64,000 nt of DNA from Rhynchopus sp. YZ270_cl-10 (GCA_964035575.1 OZ037907.1:930001-994000), one strand, 5' to 3'. Shown: positions 9,419 through 21,340, numbered from the stretch's first letter. Notes: a model not told the origin generated them from the letters alone. Program-made: numbers and translations.

Positions 9419-12400
9419 TGTCACCCCTTCCTTCCCCACTGCTCCCTGACTGACAACGACAACAGATTCTGCTTTTGGATACACCCTTTGCCCGATGATG
9501 TGTGCACGGTTTCTGCTGCTGCTGTGCGGTTGTCTGCCATGTGCAGCACTCTCGAACTGGGACAAGGACTTCGTGCTTGTGGACGGCGACATCCAGGTGC
9601 GGGAGGAAGAGGGGCGGGATGGGGAGGGGCTGTCTGCATCGGCAACGTCGCGCCAGTCGCAGATCTGGCCGCTGGGTGTGGTGCGTTATGTGGTGGAGAC
9701 TGTCGAGGTGAACGGGGATGGCGTCGTGCCGCTTGCGGCTGACGACGTGCGCATCTCACGGGCAATTGACAACTGGGAAGCAAAGACATGCATCCGCTTC
9801 TCGCCGTGTGCAAGCGAGGACACCTGCGCGATTCCCTACATCAGGTTCGTAGCAGGCACCGGCTGCAGCTCCCCCGTGGGTGCGTACTCCACACGTGCGA
9901 ACACTATCTACCTTGCTGTCGGATGTTCAACAGGAGCAACGATCCACGAAATTGGCCACTCTATGGGTCTGCTGCACGAGCAGATGCGCAAGGACCGTGA
10001 TGAGTACGTGGTGGTGGACCTGACACAGGTGGAGCCAGGGTACGCAGGGAACTTCGGGAAGATGAGCAGCACAACAGGGCGCGACATCGGCAAGTACGAC
10101 TACGGCTCGATCATGCACTACGGGTCTGATGCCTTTGCCATTGGCTCAGCACCAACAATCATTGCGCCAGTGCCGATCGGGCAGAGGGGTGCGTTGAGTG
10201 CAGGGGACGTGGAGGCAGTGGACTTCCTCTACAACGGGTGTGCTGCGACGTACGCACAGCCAGTGTGTCTGCCGTCTGTTGATGTGGCACAGACACACCT
10301 TGTTGTGCACTCGAAGCCGTGGAACATGGACTTCAACGTGATGTACGACACTGCGCAGGCTGTGACGGTGACGTACGCAGGGACGACAGCACCTGCAGGA
10401 GAGATGGCGTACTCGAGGGCGTCGGGGAGCAGCATGGGCAGCATTGGGTTCACGCAGTTCACCTTCACACCGTCTGCTGCGCGGGCGGGACAGACCTTCA
10501 CCCTGAGTGCGACCTTCACTGCGCCGGATGGGACGGCGGCCACGTGTGCGATCACAGTGCGGGTGGCGGTGTCGAACACCGTGTGCTATGGGATTGAGGG
10601 GAACGACCCGAACGTGTGCAGCGGGCACGGGACGTGTGTGGACGACCTGTTCACACCTTGCCAGTGCAACGCGGGGTATGCAGGTGTGGACTGCAGTGGG
10701 ACAACGACGTGCCCGACAGACTACCTGCATTCCTTTGACGGTGGTCTGCCGTGGAAGCCGTTTGGTGGCACGTCTGTGTCTGAGGACTCTGCCTTCTTCG
10801 CTGCAGGCGGTTCGAGCATGCGTGTGGGCGACGTGGGGTCGACAACGCGTGCGCAGTCAAGACTCGAGCTTGCGGCAGACAGCATGCCGCACAGGATGAC
10901 CTTCTCCTTTGCTGCCATGGCGGGTGCGCAGGAGACACCTCAGCTGCGTCTGCGGAGGGGCACGAAGTCATGTGTCCGTGTGGACCGTGGCTCGACCGGT
11001 GTGTGGCGTGTTGGTGGTGCTGAAGTGCCGGGCACTGTTGTGCAGACAGAGAAGTTCTACGCAGTGGTGGTTGACTTGGACTGGGCTGCGTTTGAGTACA
11101 CTGTCTCCATTGACGGTGTGTTCCTCGCAACCAGCACGATCACCACAGACTGCACTGGTGGTGCAGATGTTGTCATCTTCTTTGGGAACGGATGGTTGGA
11201 TGAGTTCATGTTTCATTGCACCGTTCCTTCCGTCGCAACACCTGTTACTCTGGCACCTGCCACCAACCCACCAGGAACAAGTGCACCAGTTACGAACCCG
11301 CCAGCAACTAACGCACCTGCGACAAGTGCACCAGCAACGAACGCACCAGCAACAAACCCGCCAGTAACGAACGCACCTGCAACATCTTCACCTGCGACAG
11401 CTTCCCCTACCAGCTCACCACCTGGTACCACTGTGTCTCCTGCGACTTCTGCACCAGTTACAAACGCACCTACGACGAACCCGCCTGCAACTCACGCACC
11501 TGACACCAGTGCACCTGGAACAGATGCCCCAGCAACGAGCGCACCTTCGACTAACGCACCTCCCACGAATGCTCCTCCTACAGCAATTCCTTCTAGTTCG
11601 CCGCCTGGTACTACTATTGCACCTGTTACGCAGGCACCCGCGACTGATGCACCAGACACTGCAACACCGACGAGCGCTCCAGCGACTACATTGACGCCTG
11701 CAACTGTAACATCTGCCCCTGCTAGAACCACCCAGGCACCTGCTGGTACCACCAACGTTCCTTCTAGCACCACTGATGCACCCACTACAAGCGCACCCAC
11801 TCTCACCACGAACGCACCTGCCACAGGAGTGCCTCTACCTGTCACAGACGTGCCAGTGTCTACTCCTGCACCTGAGGATGGTGGCGAAGGTGTGCCCACT
11901 GCAATAGTAGCTGGCGTAGTGGTGGGAGGTGTGTCGGTGCTTTTGATAGGTGGTGCAGTGGTGTACTACTGCGTCTTTGGTGCAGAGCATGCAACTCTAC
12001 CTACACAGGCCGATGTGGCGGTGTGAGCCTCCAACGAAGCTGCCCCTGTGCGTGGCGTCGTGGTAGCAGGGTTGTCATTCCGATGCCAAGTTGCTGTGAG
12101 AAGCGACACCACATGCAACGAAACAACGTCCTCCCTGCACTGTCCTGTGTTCTGTTAGTGTGAGCTCGTCGTGAGGTTTCAACGGTTTGTTCGTTGGTTC
12201 CTGGCGATGATTGGACCAGGTGTTTCTTTTCTTGATTTTGTACGGAACGAATATTTGTGGACGTGTTAGGAACCCAGATGAATCCTATATTGCGAGTTAG
12301 TTGACCCTCTTTTGGACCAACTCCTGTCTCCCTTTCCCTTTCTCTCCCCTCTCTGCATTCATCATTTTAAGTTGTTTTGTGCGTGATATTTTGCCCACAG

Positions 12401-14211
12401 TCCTCTTCTCTGCTGAAAGGACGTGTGTTGTGTTTGTTTGTTTGAACTGCCTTGAGCGGAGGTTCCCTTTTTTTTATTTGGGTCTTTCCCCGCTCTCTCT
12501 TGCCCTTAACCCATGAATCACAACTGTGCCGCTTCTGTTGTGTTGTTGAATGTCTTTGTTCAGCTTTCGTGTATGACACACAGAACCGGTTATCTGTTCC
12601 CTTTGTCATTTTGCATTGATTTGCTGTGTCCCTGGCGACACGCTGCTGGGCATGTCTCGTGCCAAGTTGGCCTCTCTCTTCTCTTCTCTTTTCTCAAATG
12701 CGTGTTCCTCGTGAACCCTTTCCATCTTCCAAGCCTTCTTCACACATGTGAACAAAGCAGAGGTGTTTCGCACTTCGCAAGTTCACTCACTTCTATTCGG
12801 TGCATGTGTTCTCTGTGCACAGAGCACCTTCATTTTACATGGCAACACAACTATTCTTTCCCGTTCTTTTGTAACTCCTCTCATTTCAATCATACATTTT
12901 GTGCGATCATAACTCAGAAACACCAGACAGAAATTCATTTGCCAAGACTGTGTTTTTATCCCGTTGACAGCGAACTTTGTTTTCCTCTTTCGGTTTCAAG
13001 AAAGACACATCTTATCCGAATATCTCATAATAACCACAGGGGTGTGCACCCTGTGGAACGTTTTGAGGATACGTTTTTGGCGATGTGAGTGCAAATAATG
13101 CATGTACATCTTCCAGGGGGTTTTTGTTGTCTGTGGTTTCTTATCATATTTCTAGAATGCCTTCCCTCCGCAGCGCATAATAATCAAGTTTGCTTGTACG
13201 TATTTTTGTGTTAGGTGACCAGGCACTGCGTGCCTTAGGATCGTCTGACCGACGTTTGTTGTTCTTTTATGGTCTCAGAATGCAAAGAGACCAACGGTGA
13301 ATGCTCATTAATTTGGGGATTTTCCTCTCTTTTTGCCTTTGCTTTCAGAACAGAAGAACGGCAAGACAGAGCACAGTGCGCACATCGTGCTGTCATGTGT
13401 TCCCGCCGTTAACATTGTTCTCCAGAAACCAGGTTTGGTTTTTCCGAACCCTTCGTCCCCACGTTGTTGCCCACCTGCATGAGCCCACCACTTTCCTTCC
13501 CTTGAGAAGGTTGGCTGCGGTTCTGTTTCGGTGCAGTTATGTTTTGTCTTCTTACTTCCCTAACACTGTGTTTGCTCATAACAGAAAGAGTGGAGCATCC
13601 ATCCCCCCTTTTTTTTAGTGGGAGGGAGAATTTATTCATCAAATTAAGGAATCATTTTGTTTTTTTTTTAAATTGTCGTGATGCTTGTGCACCTGCAGTA
13701 GGTGGGTGGGTGATGGTGTAGACGGATGCTTTTGTCATGTGTTTCTTTCACCACTGCCCACCCCAGACTCGGAGGGCTGACACTTTGTTTGTTGTTGCGA
13801 GAGTGTGCGGGGGTCAGAACCTGCTGCATTTCTCCTTATTATGGCAACAGCAATGTCTTTGAGGACGCTATTATTGTTATACGTAATTGTACAAATGTTG
13901 GACAGTACAATACGTGGACCGTATCAATGTTGGACCAATACAAAAGTTGGGAGTTTTGACCAGCTTAGGACCTTTTGTAGAGTACACCATTTGTGCAATT
14001 ACAGTGTTGTGTTTTATGCCGTTGTGTTCCTGTCATGTTCTTTGCGTTTTCTTATCCATGTTTGCGAAAAAAGTATACCGTCACAAACAGGGAACCTGAG
14101 ACAGCGCAAAGAACAGTGCATAGCAACAACAACAGCATTCATGAGGCTGGCATCATGTGAACGCCTTGAGGATTGTGGTTGTTGCACGGTAGTTGCAACT
14201 ACACTGTTCTC
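9419..14211 (+). repeat. Tandem segmental duplication, unit 1
   Basis: This unit, with its astacin gene and 3' flank, is repeated at 14361-20560. The flanks match in blocks: 12158-13030 with 18875-19745, 13206-13585 with 19752-20130, and about 14023-14211 with 20371-20560. The first two blocks are nearly identical. Between them unit 1 has about 180 extra bases (13030-13205). Confidence 0.9.
9495..12026 (+). CDS. Membrane-anchored astacin (M12A) metalloprotease, copy 1
   Basis: 843 residues. A signal peptide (MMCARFLLLLCGCLPCAALS) is followed by a short pro-region and an astacin catalytic domain. The zinc site HEIGHSMGLLHEQMRKDRD (H151, E152, H155, H161) and the Met-turn SIMHY (M207) are intact. 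Then come an Ig-like beta domain (~250-355), an EGF-like module (~365-402, six Cys), a concanavalin/LamG-like domain (~403-580), a Thr/Pro/Ala-rich mucin-like stalk (~583-795), one membrane helix (~806-830) and a tail of about a dozen residues. It should cleave proteins at the cell surface or be shed. It is intronless. Two ATG codons lie in tandem at 9495 and 9498; copy 2 has only the second. CAACAG at 9464-9469 is a possible splice acceptor. Confidence 0.9.
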   Translation: MMCARFLLLLCGCLPCAALSNWDKDFVLVDGDIQVREEEGRDGEGLSASATSRQSQIWPLGVVRYVVETVEVNGDGVVPLAADDVRISRAIDNWEAKTCIRFSPCASEDTCAIPYIRFVAGTGCSSPVGAYSTRANTIYLAVGCSTGATIHEIGHSMGLLHEQMRKDRDEYVVVDLTQVEPGYAGNFGKMSSTTGRDIGKYDYGSIMHYGSDAFAIGSAPTIIAPVPIGQRGALSAGDVEAVDFLYNGCAATYAQPVCLPSVDVAQTHLVVHSKPWNMDFNVMYDTAQAVTVTYAGTTAPAGEMAYSRASGSSMGSIGFTQFTFTPSAARAGQTFTLSATFTAPDGTAATCAITVRVAVSNTVCYGIEGNDPNVCSGHGTCVDDLFTPCQCNAGYAGVDCSGTTTCPTDYLHSFDGGLPWKPFGGTSVSEDSAFFAAGGSSMRVGDVGSTTRAQSRLELAADSMPHRMTFSFAAMAGAQETPQLRLRRGTKSCVRVDRGSTGVWRVGGAEVPGTVVQTEKFYAVVVDLDWAAFEYTVSIDGVFLATSTITTDCTGGADVVIFFGNGWLDEFMFHCTVPSVATPVTLAPATNPPGTSAPVTNPPATNAPATSAPATNAPATNPPVTNAPATSSPATASPTSSPPGTTVSPATSAPVTNAPTTNPPATHAPDTSAPGTDAPATSAPSTNAPPTNAPPTAIPSSSPPGTTIAPVTQAPATDAPDTATPTSAPATTLTPATVTSAPARTTQAPAGTTNVPSSTTDAPTTSAPTLTTNAPATGVPLPVTDVPVSTPAPEDGGEGVPTAIVAGVVVGGVSVLLIGGAVVYYCVFGAEHATLPTQADVAV

Positions 14212-14436
14212 ACACAAGTGCAGTGTATCTCAGCGTGTACTTATTTTATCCACACGCCTCAAATTTCAGTAAAAGAGAGAAAGTGGAGCTTGCACAAGTG
14301 GCAGCTGCACTACTTCAATAATCATCATCGTAAAATTTTCCTTTGTCTCTTCCTGCCCCGTGTCACACCTTCTTTCCCTACTGCCCCCTGACTGACAACG
14401 ACAACAGATTCTGCTTTTGGATACACCCTTTGCCCT
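12027..14436. other. Intergenic, part of astacin duplication
   Basis: The 3' flank of astacin copy 1, most of which is duplicated after copy 2. T/C-rich; no gene seen. Block 13590-14022 is private to this copy, as is 14212-14360. Confidence 0.6.
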
Positions 14437-17400
14437 ATGTGTGCACGGTTTCTGCTGCTGCTGTGCGGCTGTCTGCCATGTGCAGCACTCTCGAACTGGG
14501 ATAAGGACTTCGTGCTTGTGGACGGCGACATCCAGGTGCGGGAGGAAGAGGGGCGGGATGGGGAGGGGCTGTCTGCATCGGCAACGTCGCGCCAGTCGCA
14601 GATCTGGCCACTGGGTGTGGTGCGTTATGTGGTGGAGACTGTCGAGGTGAACGGGGATGGCGTCGTGCCGCTTGCGGCTGACGACGTGCGCATCTCACGG
14701 GCAATTGACAACTGGGAGGCAAAGACATGCATCCGCTTCTCGCCGTGTGCAAGCGAGGACACCTGTGCGATTCCCTACATCAGGTTCGTAGCAGGCACCG
14801 GATGCAGCTCACCCGTGGGTGCGTACTCCACACGTGCGAACACTATCTACCTTGCTGTTGGATGTTCAACAGGAGCAACGATCCACGAAATTGGCCACTC
14901 TATGGGTCTGCTGCACGAGCAGATGCGCAAGGACCGTGACGAGTACGTGGTGGTGGACCTGGCACAGGTGGAGCCAGGGTACGCAGGGAACTTCGGGAAG
15001 ATGAGCAGCACAACAGGGCGCGACATCGGCAAGTACGACTACGGCTCGATCATGCACTATGGGTCTGATGCCTTTGCCATTGGCTCAGCACCAACGATCA
15101 TTGCGCCAGTGCCGATCGGGCAGAGGGGTGCGTTGAGTGCAGGGGACGTGGAGGCGGTGGACTTCCTCTACAACGGGTGTGCTGCGACGTACGCACAGCC
15201 AGTGTGTCTGCCGTCTGTTGATGTGGCACAGACACACCTTGTTGTGCACTCGAAGCCGTGGAACATGGACTTCAACGTGATGTACGACACTGCGCAGGCT
15301 GTGACGGTGACGTACGCAGGGACGACAGCACCTGCAGGAGAGATGGCGTACTCGAGGGCGTCGGGGAGCAGCATGGGCAGCATTGGGTTCACGCAGCTCA
15401 CCTTCACACCGTCTGCTGCGCGGGCGGGACAGACCTTCACCTTGAGTGCGACCTTCACTGCGCCGGATGGGACGGCGGCCACGTGTGCGATCACAGTGCG
15501 GGTGGCGGTGTCGAGCACTGTGTGCTATGGGATTGAGGGGAACGACCCGAACGTGTGCAGCGGGCACGGGACGTGTGTGGACGACCTGTTCACACCTTGC
15601 CAGTGCAACGCGGGGCATGCAGGTGTGGACTGCAGTGGGACAACGACATGCCCGACAGACTACCTGCATTCCTTTGACGGTGGTATGCCGTGGAAGCCGT
15701 TTGGTGGCACGTCTGTGTCTGAGGACTCTGCCTTCTTCGCTGCCGGCGGTTCGAGCATGCGTGTGGGCGACGTGGGGTCGACAACGCGTGCGCAATCAAG
15801 ACTCGAGCTTGCGGCAGACAGCATGCCGCACAAGATGACCTTCTCCTTTGCTGCCATGGCGGGTGCGCAGGAGACACCTCAGCTGCGTCTGCGGAGGGGC
15901 ACGAAGTCATGTGTCCGTGTGGACCGTGGATCGACCGGTGTGTGGCGTGTTGGTGGTGCTGAAGTGCCGGGCACTGTTGTGCAGACAGAGAAGTTCTACG
16001 CAGTGGTGGTTGACTTGGACTGGACTGCGTTTGAGTACACTGTCTCCATTGACGGTGTGTTCCTCGCAACCAGCACGATCACCACAGACTGCACTGGTGG
16101 TGCAGATGTTGTCATCTTCTTTGGGAACGGATGGTTGGATGAGTTCATGTTTCATTGCACCGTTCCTTCCGTCTCAACACCTGTTACTCTGGCACCTGCA
16201 ACTAACCCACCAGCAACGAACGCACCTGCGACAAGTGCACCTGCAACATCTGCACCTGCAACGAACCCACCTGCAACGAACGCACCTGCAACATCTGCAC
16301 CAGCAACTAACGCACCTGCAACGAACGCACCTGCGACAAGTGCACCTGCAACGAACGCACCTGGAACATCTGCACCTGCAACTAACGCACCTGCAACGAA
16401 CGCACCTGCAACGAATGCACCTGCAACATCTGCACCTGCAACTAACGCACCTGCGACAAGTGCACCTGCAACGAACGCACCTGCAACATATGCACCAGCA
16501 ACTAACGCACCTGCAACGAACGCACCTGCGACAAGTGCACCTGCAACGAACGCACCTGGAACATCTGCACCTGCAACTAACGCACCTGCAACGAACGCAC
16601 CTGCAACGAATGCACCTGCAACAAGTGCACCTGCAACTAACGCACCTGCAACGAACCCACCGGCAACGAATGCACCTGCAACATCTGCACCTGCAACTAA
16701 CGCACCTGCGACAAGTGCACCTGCAACGAACGCACCTGCAACATATGCACCAGCAACTAACGCACCTGCAACGAACCCACCGGCAACGAATGCACCTGCA
16801 ACAAGTGCACCTGCGACAGCTTCCCCTACCAGCTCACCACCTGGAACCACTGTTGCACCTGCAACTAACGCACCTGCGACAAGTGCACCTGCAACGAACG
16901 CACCTGCAACATATGCACCAGCAACTAACGCACCTGCAACGAACCCACCGGCAACGAATGCACCTGCAACAAGTGCACCTGCGACAGCTTCCCCTACCAG
17001 CTCACCACCTGGAACCACTGTTGCACCTGCAACTAACGCACCTGCAACAAGTGCACCTGCGACAGCTTCCCCTACCAGCTCACCACCTGGAACCACTGTT
17101 GCACCTGCAACTAACGCACCTGCAACTAACGCACCTGCAACGAATGCACCTGCAACAAGTGCACCTGCAACGAACGCACCTGGAACATCTGCACCTGCAA
17201 CTAACGCACCTGCAACATCTGCACCTGCGACAAGTGCACCTGCAACGAACCCACCTGCAACAAACGCACCAGCAACGAACCCACCAGCAACAAACGCACC
17301 TGCAACATCTGCACCTGCTACTAACGCACCAGCAACGAACGCACCTGCGACAGCTTCCCCTACCAGCTCACCACCTGGAACCACTGTTGCACCTGTAACT

Positions 17401-18735
17401 AACGCACCTGCAACAAACGCACCAGCAACGAACCCACCAGTAACTGACGCACCAGCAGCGAACGCACCTGCGACAGCTTCCCCTACCAGCTCACCACCTG
17501 GAACCACTGTTGCACCTGCAACAAACGCACCTGCAACAAACGCACCAGCAACGAACCCACCAGTAACTGACGCACCAGCAACAAACGCACCTGCAACATC
17601 TGCACCTGCTACTAACGCACCAGCAGCGAACGCACCTGCGACAGCTTCCCCTACCAGCTCACCACCTGGAACCACTGTTGCACCTGCAACTAACGCACCT
17701 GCAACAAACGCACCAGCAACGAACCCACCAGTAACTGACGCACCAGCAACAAACGCACCTGCGACAGCTTCCCCTACCAACGCACCACCTGGAACCACTG
17801 TTGCACCCGCAACATCTGTACCTGCGACAAGTGCGCCAGCAACAAACGCACCTGCGACAGCTTCCCCTACCAGCTCACCACCTGGAACCACTGTTGCACC
17901 TGCAACAAACGCACCTGCAACAAACGCACCAGCAACGAACCCACCAGTAACTGACGCACCAGCAACAAACGCACCTGCGACAGCTTCCCCTACCAACGTA
18001 CCACCTGGAACCACTGTTGCACCTGCAACATCTGCACCTGCGACAAACGCACCTGCAACGAACCCACCAGTAACTGACGCGCCAGCAACAAACGCACCTG
18101 CAACATCTGTACCTGCGACGAACGCACCTGCGACAGCTTCCCCTACCAGCTCACCACCTGGAACCACTGTTGCACCTGCAACAAACGCACCTGCAACAAA
18201 CGCACCAGCAACGAACCCACCAGTAACTGACGCACCAGCAACAAACGCACCTGCGACAGCTTCCCCTACCAACGTACCACCTGGAACCACTGTTGCACCT
18301 GCAACATCTGCACCTGCGACAAACGCACCTGCAACGAACCCACCAGTAACTGACGCGCCAGCAACAAACGCACCTGCAACATCTGTACCTGCGACGAACG
18401 CACCTGCGACAGCTTCCCCTACCAGCTCACCACGTGGTACCACTGTCTCACCTCCAACAAATCCACCAGCACGTAACACACCCACGACCTCTGCACCTAC
18501 TACAAGCGCACCCACTCTCACCACCAACGCACCTGCCACAGGAGTACCTCTACCTGTCACAGACGTGCCAGTGTCTACTCCTGTGCCTGAGGATGGTGGT
18601 GAAGGTGTATCTACCATTATTGTTGCCAGTATTGCAATTGGCACCGCGTCAGTCCTTTTGATTGGCGGTGCTGTTATTTACTTCTGTGTCTCAGGCGCAC
18701 AGCACACAAAGGTCCCTGCAGATGTCATGGTGTGA
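14437..18735 (+). CDS. Membrane-anchored astacin (M12A) metalloprotease, copy 2, long stalk
   Basis: 1432 residues. Signal peptide, astacin domain, Ig-like, EGF-like and LamG-like domains match copy 1 almost residue for residue; the zinc site (H150, E151, H154, H160) and Met-turn are intact. The stalk is about 800 residues against about 210 in copy 1 and is built from pentapeptides of type PATNA, PATSA and PATNP, with longer periods that include TASPTSSPPGTT. Such a Thr/Ser/Pro-rich stalk is usually heavily O-glycosylated, pushing the protease away from the membrane. A membrane helix (~1397-1420) and a short tail end the protein; both differ from copy 1 more than the ectodomain does. That pattern suggests the catalytic part is under constraint or gene conversion, while the stalk changes fast. 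Confidence 0.9.
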   Translation: MCARFLLLLCGCLPCAALSNWDKDFVLVDGDIQVREEEGRDGEGLSASATSRQSQIWPLGVVRYVVETVEVNGDGVVPLAADDVRISRAIDNWEAKTCIRFSPCASEDTCAIPYIRFVAGTGCSSPVGAYSTRANTIYLAVGCSTGATIHEIGHSMGLLHEQMRKDRDEYVVVDLAQVEPGYAGNFGKMSSTTGRDIGKYDYGSIMHYGSDAFAIGSAPTIIAPVPIGQRGALSAGDVEAVDFLYNGCAATYAQPVCLPSVDVAQTHLVVHSKPWNMDFNVMYDTAQAVTVTYAGTTAPAGEMAYSRASGSSMGSIGFTQLTFTPSAARAGQTFTLSATFTAPDGTAATCAITVRVAVSSTVCYGIEGNDPNVCSGHGTCVDDLFTPCQCNAGHAGVDCSGTTTCPTDYLHSFDGGMPWKPFGGTSVSEDSAFFAAGGSSMRVGDVGSTTRAQSRLELAADSMPHKMTFSFAAMAGAQETPQLRLRRGTKSCVRVDRGSTGVWRVGGAEVPGTVVQTEKFYAVVVDLDWTAFEYTVSIDGVFLATSTITTDCTGGADVVIFFGNGWLDEFMFHCTVPSVSTPVTLAPATNPPATNAPATSAPATSAPATNPPATNAPATSAPATNAPATNAPATSAPATNAPGTSAPATNAPATNAPATNAPATSAPATNAPATSAPATNAPATYAPATNAPATNAPATSAPATNAPGTSAPATNAPATNAPATNAPATSAPATNAPATNPPATNAPATSAPATNAPATSAPATNAPATYAPATNAPATNPPATNAPATSAPATASPTSSPPGTTVAPATNAPATSAPATNAPATYAPATNAPATNPPATNAPATSAPATASPTSSPPGTTVAPATNAPATSAPATASPTSSPPGTTVAPATNAPATNAPATNAPATSAPATNAPGTSAPATNAPATSAPATSAPATNPPATNAPATNPPATNAPATSAPATNAPATNAPATASPTSSPPGTTVAPVTNAPATNAPATNPPVTDAPAANAPATASPTSSPPGTTVAPATNAPATNAPATNPPVTDAPATNAPATSAPATNAPAANAPATASPTSSPPGTTVAPATNAPATNAPATNPPVTDAPATNAPATASPTNAPPGTTVAPATSVPATSAPATNAPATASPTSSPPGTTVAPATNAPATNAPATNPPVTDAPATNAPATASPTNVPPGTTVAPATSAPATNAPATNPPVTDAPATNAPATSVPATNAPATASPTSSPPGTTVAPATNAPATNAPATNPPVTDAPATNAPATASPTNVPPGTTVAPATSAPATNAPATNPPVTDAPATNAPATSVPATNAPATASPTSSPRGTTVSPPTNPPARNTPTTSAPTTSAPTLTTNAPATGVPLPVTDVPVSTPVPEDGGEGVSTIIVASIAIGTASVLLIGGAVIYFCVSGAQHTKVPADVMV
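16190..18470 (+). repeat. 15-bp coding minisatellite of the astacin stalk
   Basis: About 2.3 kb made of 15-bp units close to CCTGCAACGAACGCA, with nested higher-order units that carry the TASPTSSPPGTT spacer. The same repeat in copy 1 is short and diverged (about 11240-11870). Confidence 0.9.
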
Positions 18736-20323
18736 TGCATCTGAAGACGCCGGTAGCAACGTATATGAGCAAAGCTCATTGCAAGACGTACATCCCACAT
18801 GCCCTGCGAATAGTAAGACGGACACCAACGAACCTGCCCTGTGCGTGGCGTCACAGTAGCGAGGCTGGCATTTGGTGTGAGCTCGTCGTGAGGTTTCAAC
18901 GGTTTGTTCGTTGGTTCCTGGCGATGATCGGACCAGGTGTTTCTTTTCTTGATTTTGTACGGAACGAATATTTGTGGACGTGTTAGGAACCCAGATGAAT
19001 CCTATATTGCGAGTTAGTTGACCCTCTTTTGGACCAACTCCTGTCTCCCTTTCCCTTTCTCTCCCCTCTCTGCATTCATCATTTTAAGTTGTTTTGTGCG
19101 TGATATTTTGCCCACAGTCCTCTTCTCTGCTGAAAGGACGTGTGTTGTGTTTGTTTGTTTGAACTGCCTTGAGCGGAGGTTCCCTTTTTTATTTGGGTCT
19201 TTCCCCGCTCTCTCTTGCCCTTAACCCATGAATCACAACTGTGCCGCTTCTGTTGTGTTGTTGAATGTCTTTGTTCAGCTTTCGTGTATGACACACAGAA
19301 CCGGTTATCTGTTCCCTTTGTCATTTTGCATTGATTTGCTGTGTCCCTGGCGACACGCTGCTGGGCATGTCTCGTGCCAAGTTGGCCTCTCTCTTCTCTT
19401 CTCTTTTCTCAAATGCGTGTTCCTCGTGAACCCTTTCCATCTTCCAAGCCTTCTTCACACATGTGAACAAAGCAGAGGTGTTTCGCACTTCGCAAGTTCA
19501 CTCACTTCTATTCGGTGCATGTGTTCTCTGTGCACAGAGCACCTTCATTTTACATGGCAACATAACTATTCTTTCCCGTTCTTTTGTAACTCCTCTCATT
19601 TCAATCATACATTTTGTGCGATCATAACTCAGAAACACCAGACAGAAATTCATTTGCCAAGACTGTGTTTTTATCCCGTTGACAACGAACTTTGTTTTCC
19701 TGTTTCGGTGTCAAGAAAGGATAAAAACACATCTTATCCGAACACCTTCGATTTGTGTTAGGTGACCAAGCACTGCGTGCCTTAGAATCATCTGACCGAC
19801 GTTTGTTGTTCTTTTATGGTCTCAGAATGAAAAGAGACCAACGGTGAATGCTCATTAATTTGGGGGTTTTCCTCTCTTTTTGCCTTTGCTTTCAGAACAG
19901 AAGAACGGCAAGACAGAGCACAGTGCGCACATCGTGCTGTCATGTGTTCCCGCCGTTAACATTGTTCTCCAGAAACCAGGTTTGGTTTTTCCGAACCCTT
20001 CGTCCCCACGTTGTTGACCACCTGCATGAGCCCACCGCTCTCCTTCCCTTGAGAAGGTTGGCTGCGGTTCTGTTTCGGTGCAGTTTTGTTTTGTCTTCTT
20101 ACTTCCCTAACATTGTGTTTGCTCAGAAAAGAAAGTATAGTGGGGCATCCTCGGGTGTCTGCGCTTATACAATTAATATTTTTAATGATGCGCGGAGCTC
20201 ACGCGAGAAAAAAGCGAGGTGTCTACACGTTGTCAATTTATCGAAAGAAAAATAATTTCCACCTGTTTTTTTTTTAAAGGATCTGTGTACACGAGAGGCT
20301 TATTCATCATCAGTACGTTTATT

Positions 20324-20360
20324 GGTACACTGTCACGAGAGGGCTTTGTATTTGAAGTCA
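20324..20360 (+). repeat. Dispersed repeat family B, short form
   Basis: Contains GGTACACTGTCACGAGAGGG exactly, followed by CTTTGTATTTGAAG. Confidence 0.6.
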
Positions 20361-21340
20361 ACTTTATTTTGTTCCTGTCATGTTCTTTGCGTTTGCTTAT
20401 CCATGTTTGCGAAAAAAGTATACCGTCACAAACAGGGAACCCGAGACAGCGCAAAGAATAGTGCATATAAACAACAGCAACAGCATTCATGAGGTTGACA
20501 TCATGTGAACGCCTTGAGGATTGTGGTTGTTGCACGGTAGTTGCAACTACACTGTTCTCATAGAGGCTTTTGTTTTTTCACAAGAGAAGTGCATCCTTGT
20601 CGTGCCGACACAGACAACCATTTTTTAAAACTTCCTTCCCCTGATACCATTCATTTTTCAAGTTTCCCCCCCCTTTTTTTTTCCACTCAAATCCACCAAT
20701 GCACGCTTTTATGGGTATTGAGATGCGTCGTTTTGTAATGTAAGCATCCCTGCCTGCAAAGTGTGTCAAGTGGTGTTCAGAACCATGTCTTCTTTGACAT
20801 GGTGCAGTGTTGATTTTGTTGTCTCTTCCAAGCTTATAAACCCTTGTATTCAATTCTTTTGAACACTGTTTGCGTGAATATGCTGGGAGTACTGTTGGCT
20901 GTTGGGAATGCATCGCGGCCCCGGCATTAGTGCAACATGATAGCTTTATTTCCATCCTAGGTGGTGCGATGGAACGCAACGTGTACTATGTAAAGTAAAG
21001 TCTTTTTTTGCTAAAATACTTGAAACAATCTCCCGTTCCCCCCCACATAAACAGTCAGCCTTTCCTCTTTTCCTCTCTTTTCCAGGGGACTTTACTATGC
21101 CGGTGTGTGCCGGTGTAGGATTTTTCAAAAAAAAGTTAGTGGAGCACACTCTAGGGTGGCTACACTAATACAACCAAGTTTTCAAAAAAAAGGAAAAAAA
21201 AGGCGAATTTTATCAATAAGCGAAACAGTGCCTTTGTATACAACAGCTGCGCTCCTTCCTACAAGCCCGCCTCAACAAGAGGAGAGGGCTTTCCAGTGAC
21301 GGAGGAGAACGCGGTGATCATGTGGCCCTATGTCCTTTCT

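Larger units (their letters stand above)
6517..9494. other. G-rich intergenic region without a convincing gene
   Basis: The + strand is rich in G and T, with GGGG runs throughout and an 18-base poly-G at about 8069-8086. Both strands have open frames up to ~200 codons, but their translations are low in complexity and show no motif. It holds one N-type repeat (7381-7423) and one B repeat (7431-7525). A telomere-like GGGTTATGGGTT stretch lies at 9346-9382. The last ~75 bases belong to the astacin duplication. Confidence 0.5.
14361..20560 (+). repeat. Tandem segmental duplication, unit 2
   Basis: Second unit of the duplication, 6.2 kb against 4.8 kb. The extra length is almost wholly the expanded coding repeat of the stalk. 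Confidence 0.9.

Noticed and set aside
15848-17398. 516-residue + strand frame rich in His, Leu and Gln
   Set aside because: A shifted reading of the astacin copy 2 coding sequence and its stalk repeat.
16152-18644. 830-residue minus-strand open frame (Val/Ala/Gly repeats)
   Set aside because: It is the reverse reading of the 15-bp astacin stalk repeat; a 3n repeat without stops leaves several frames open.
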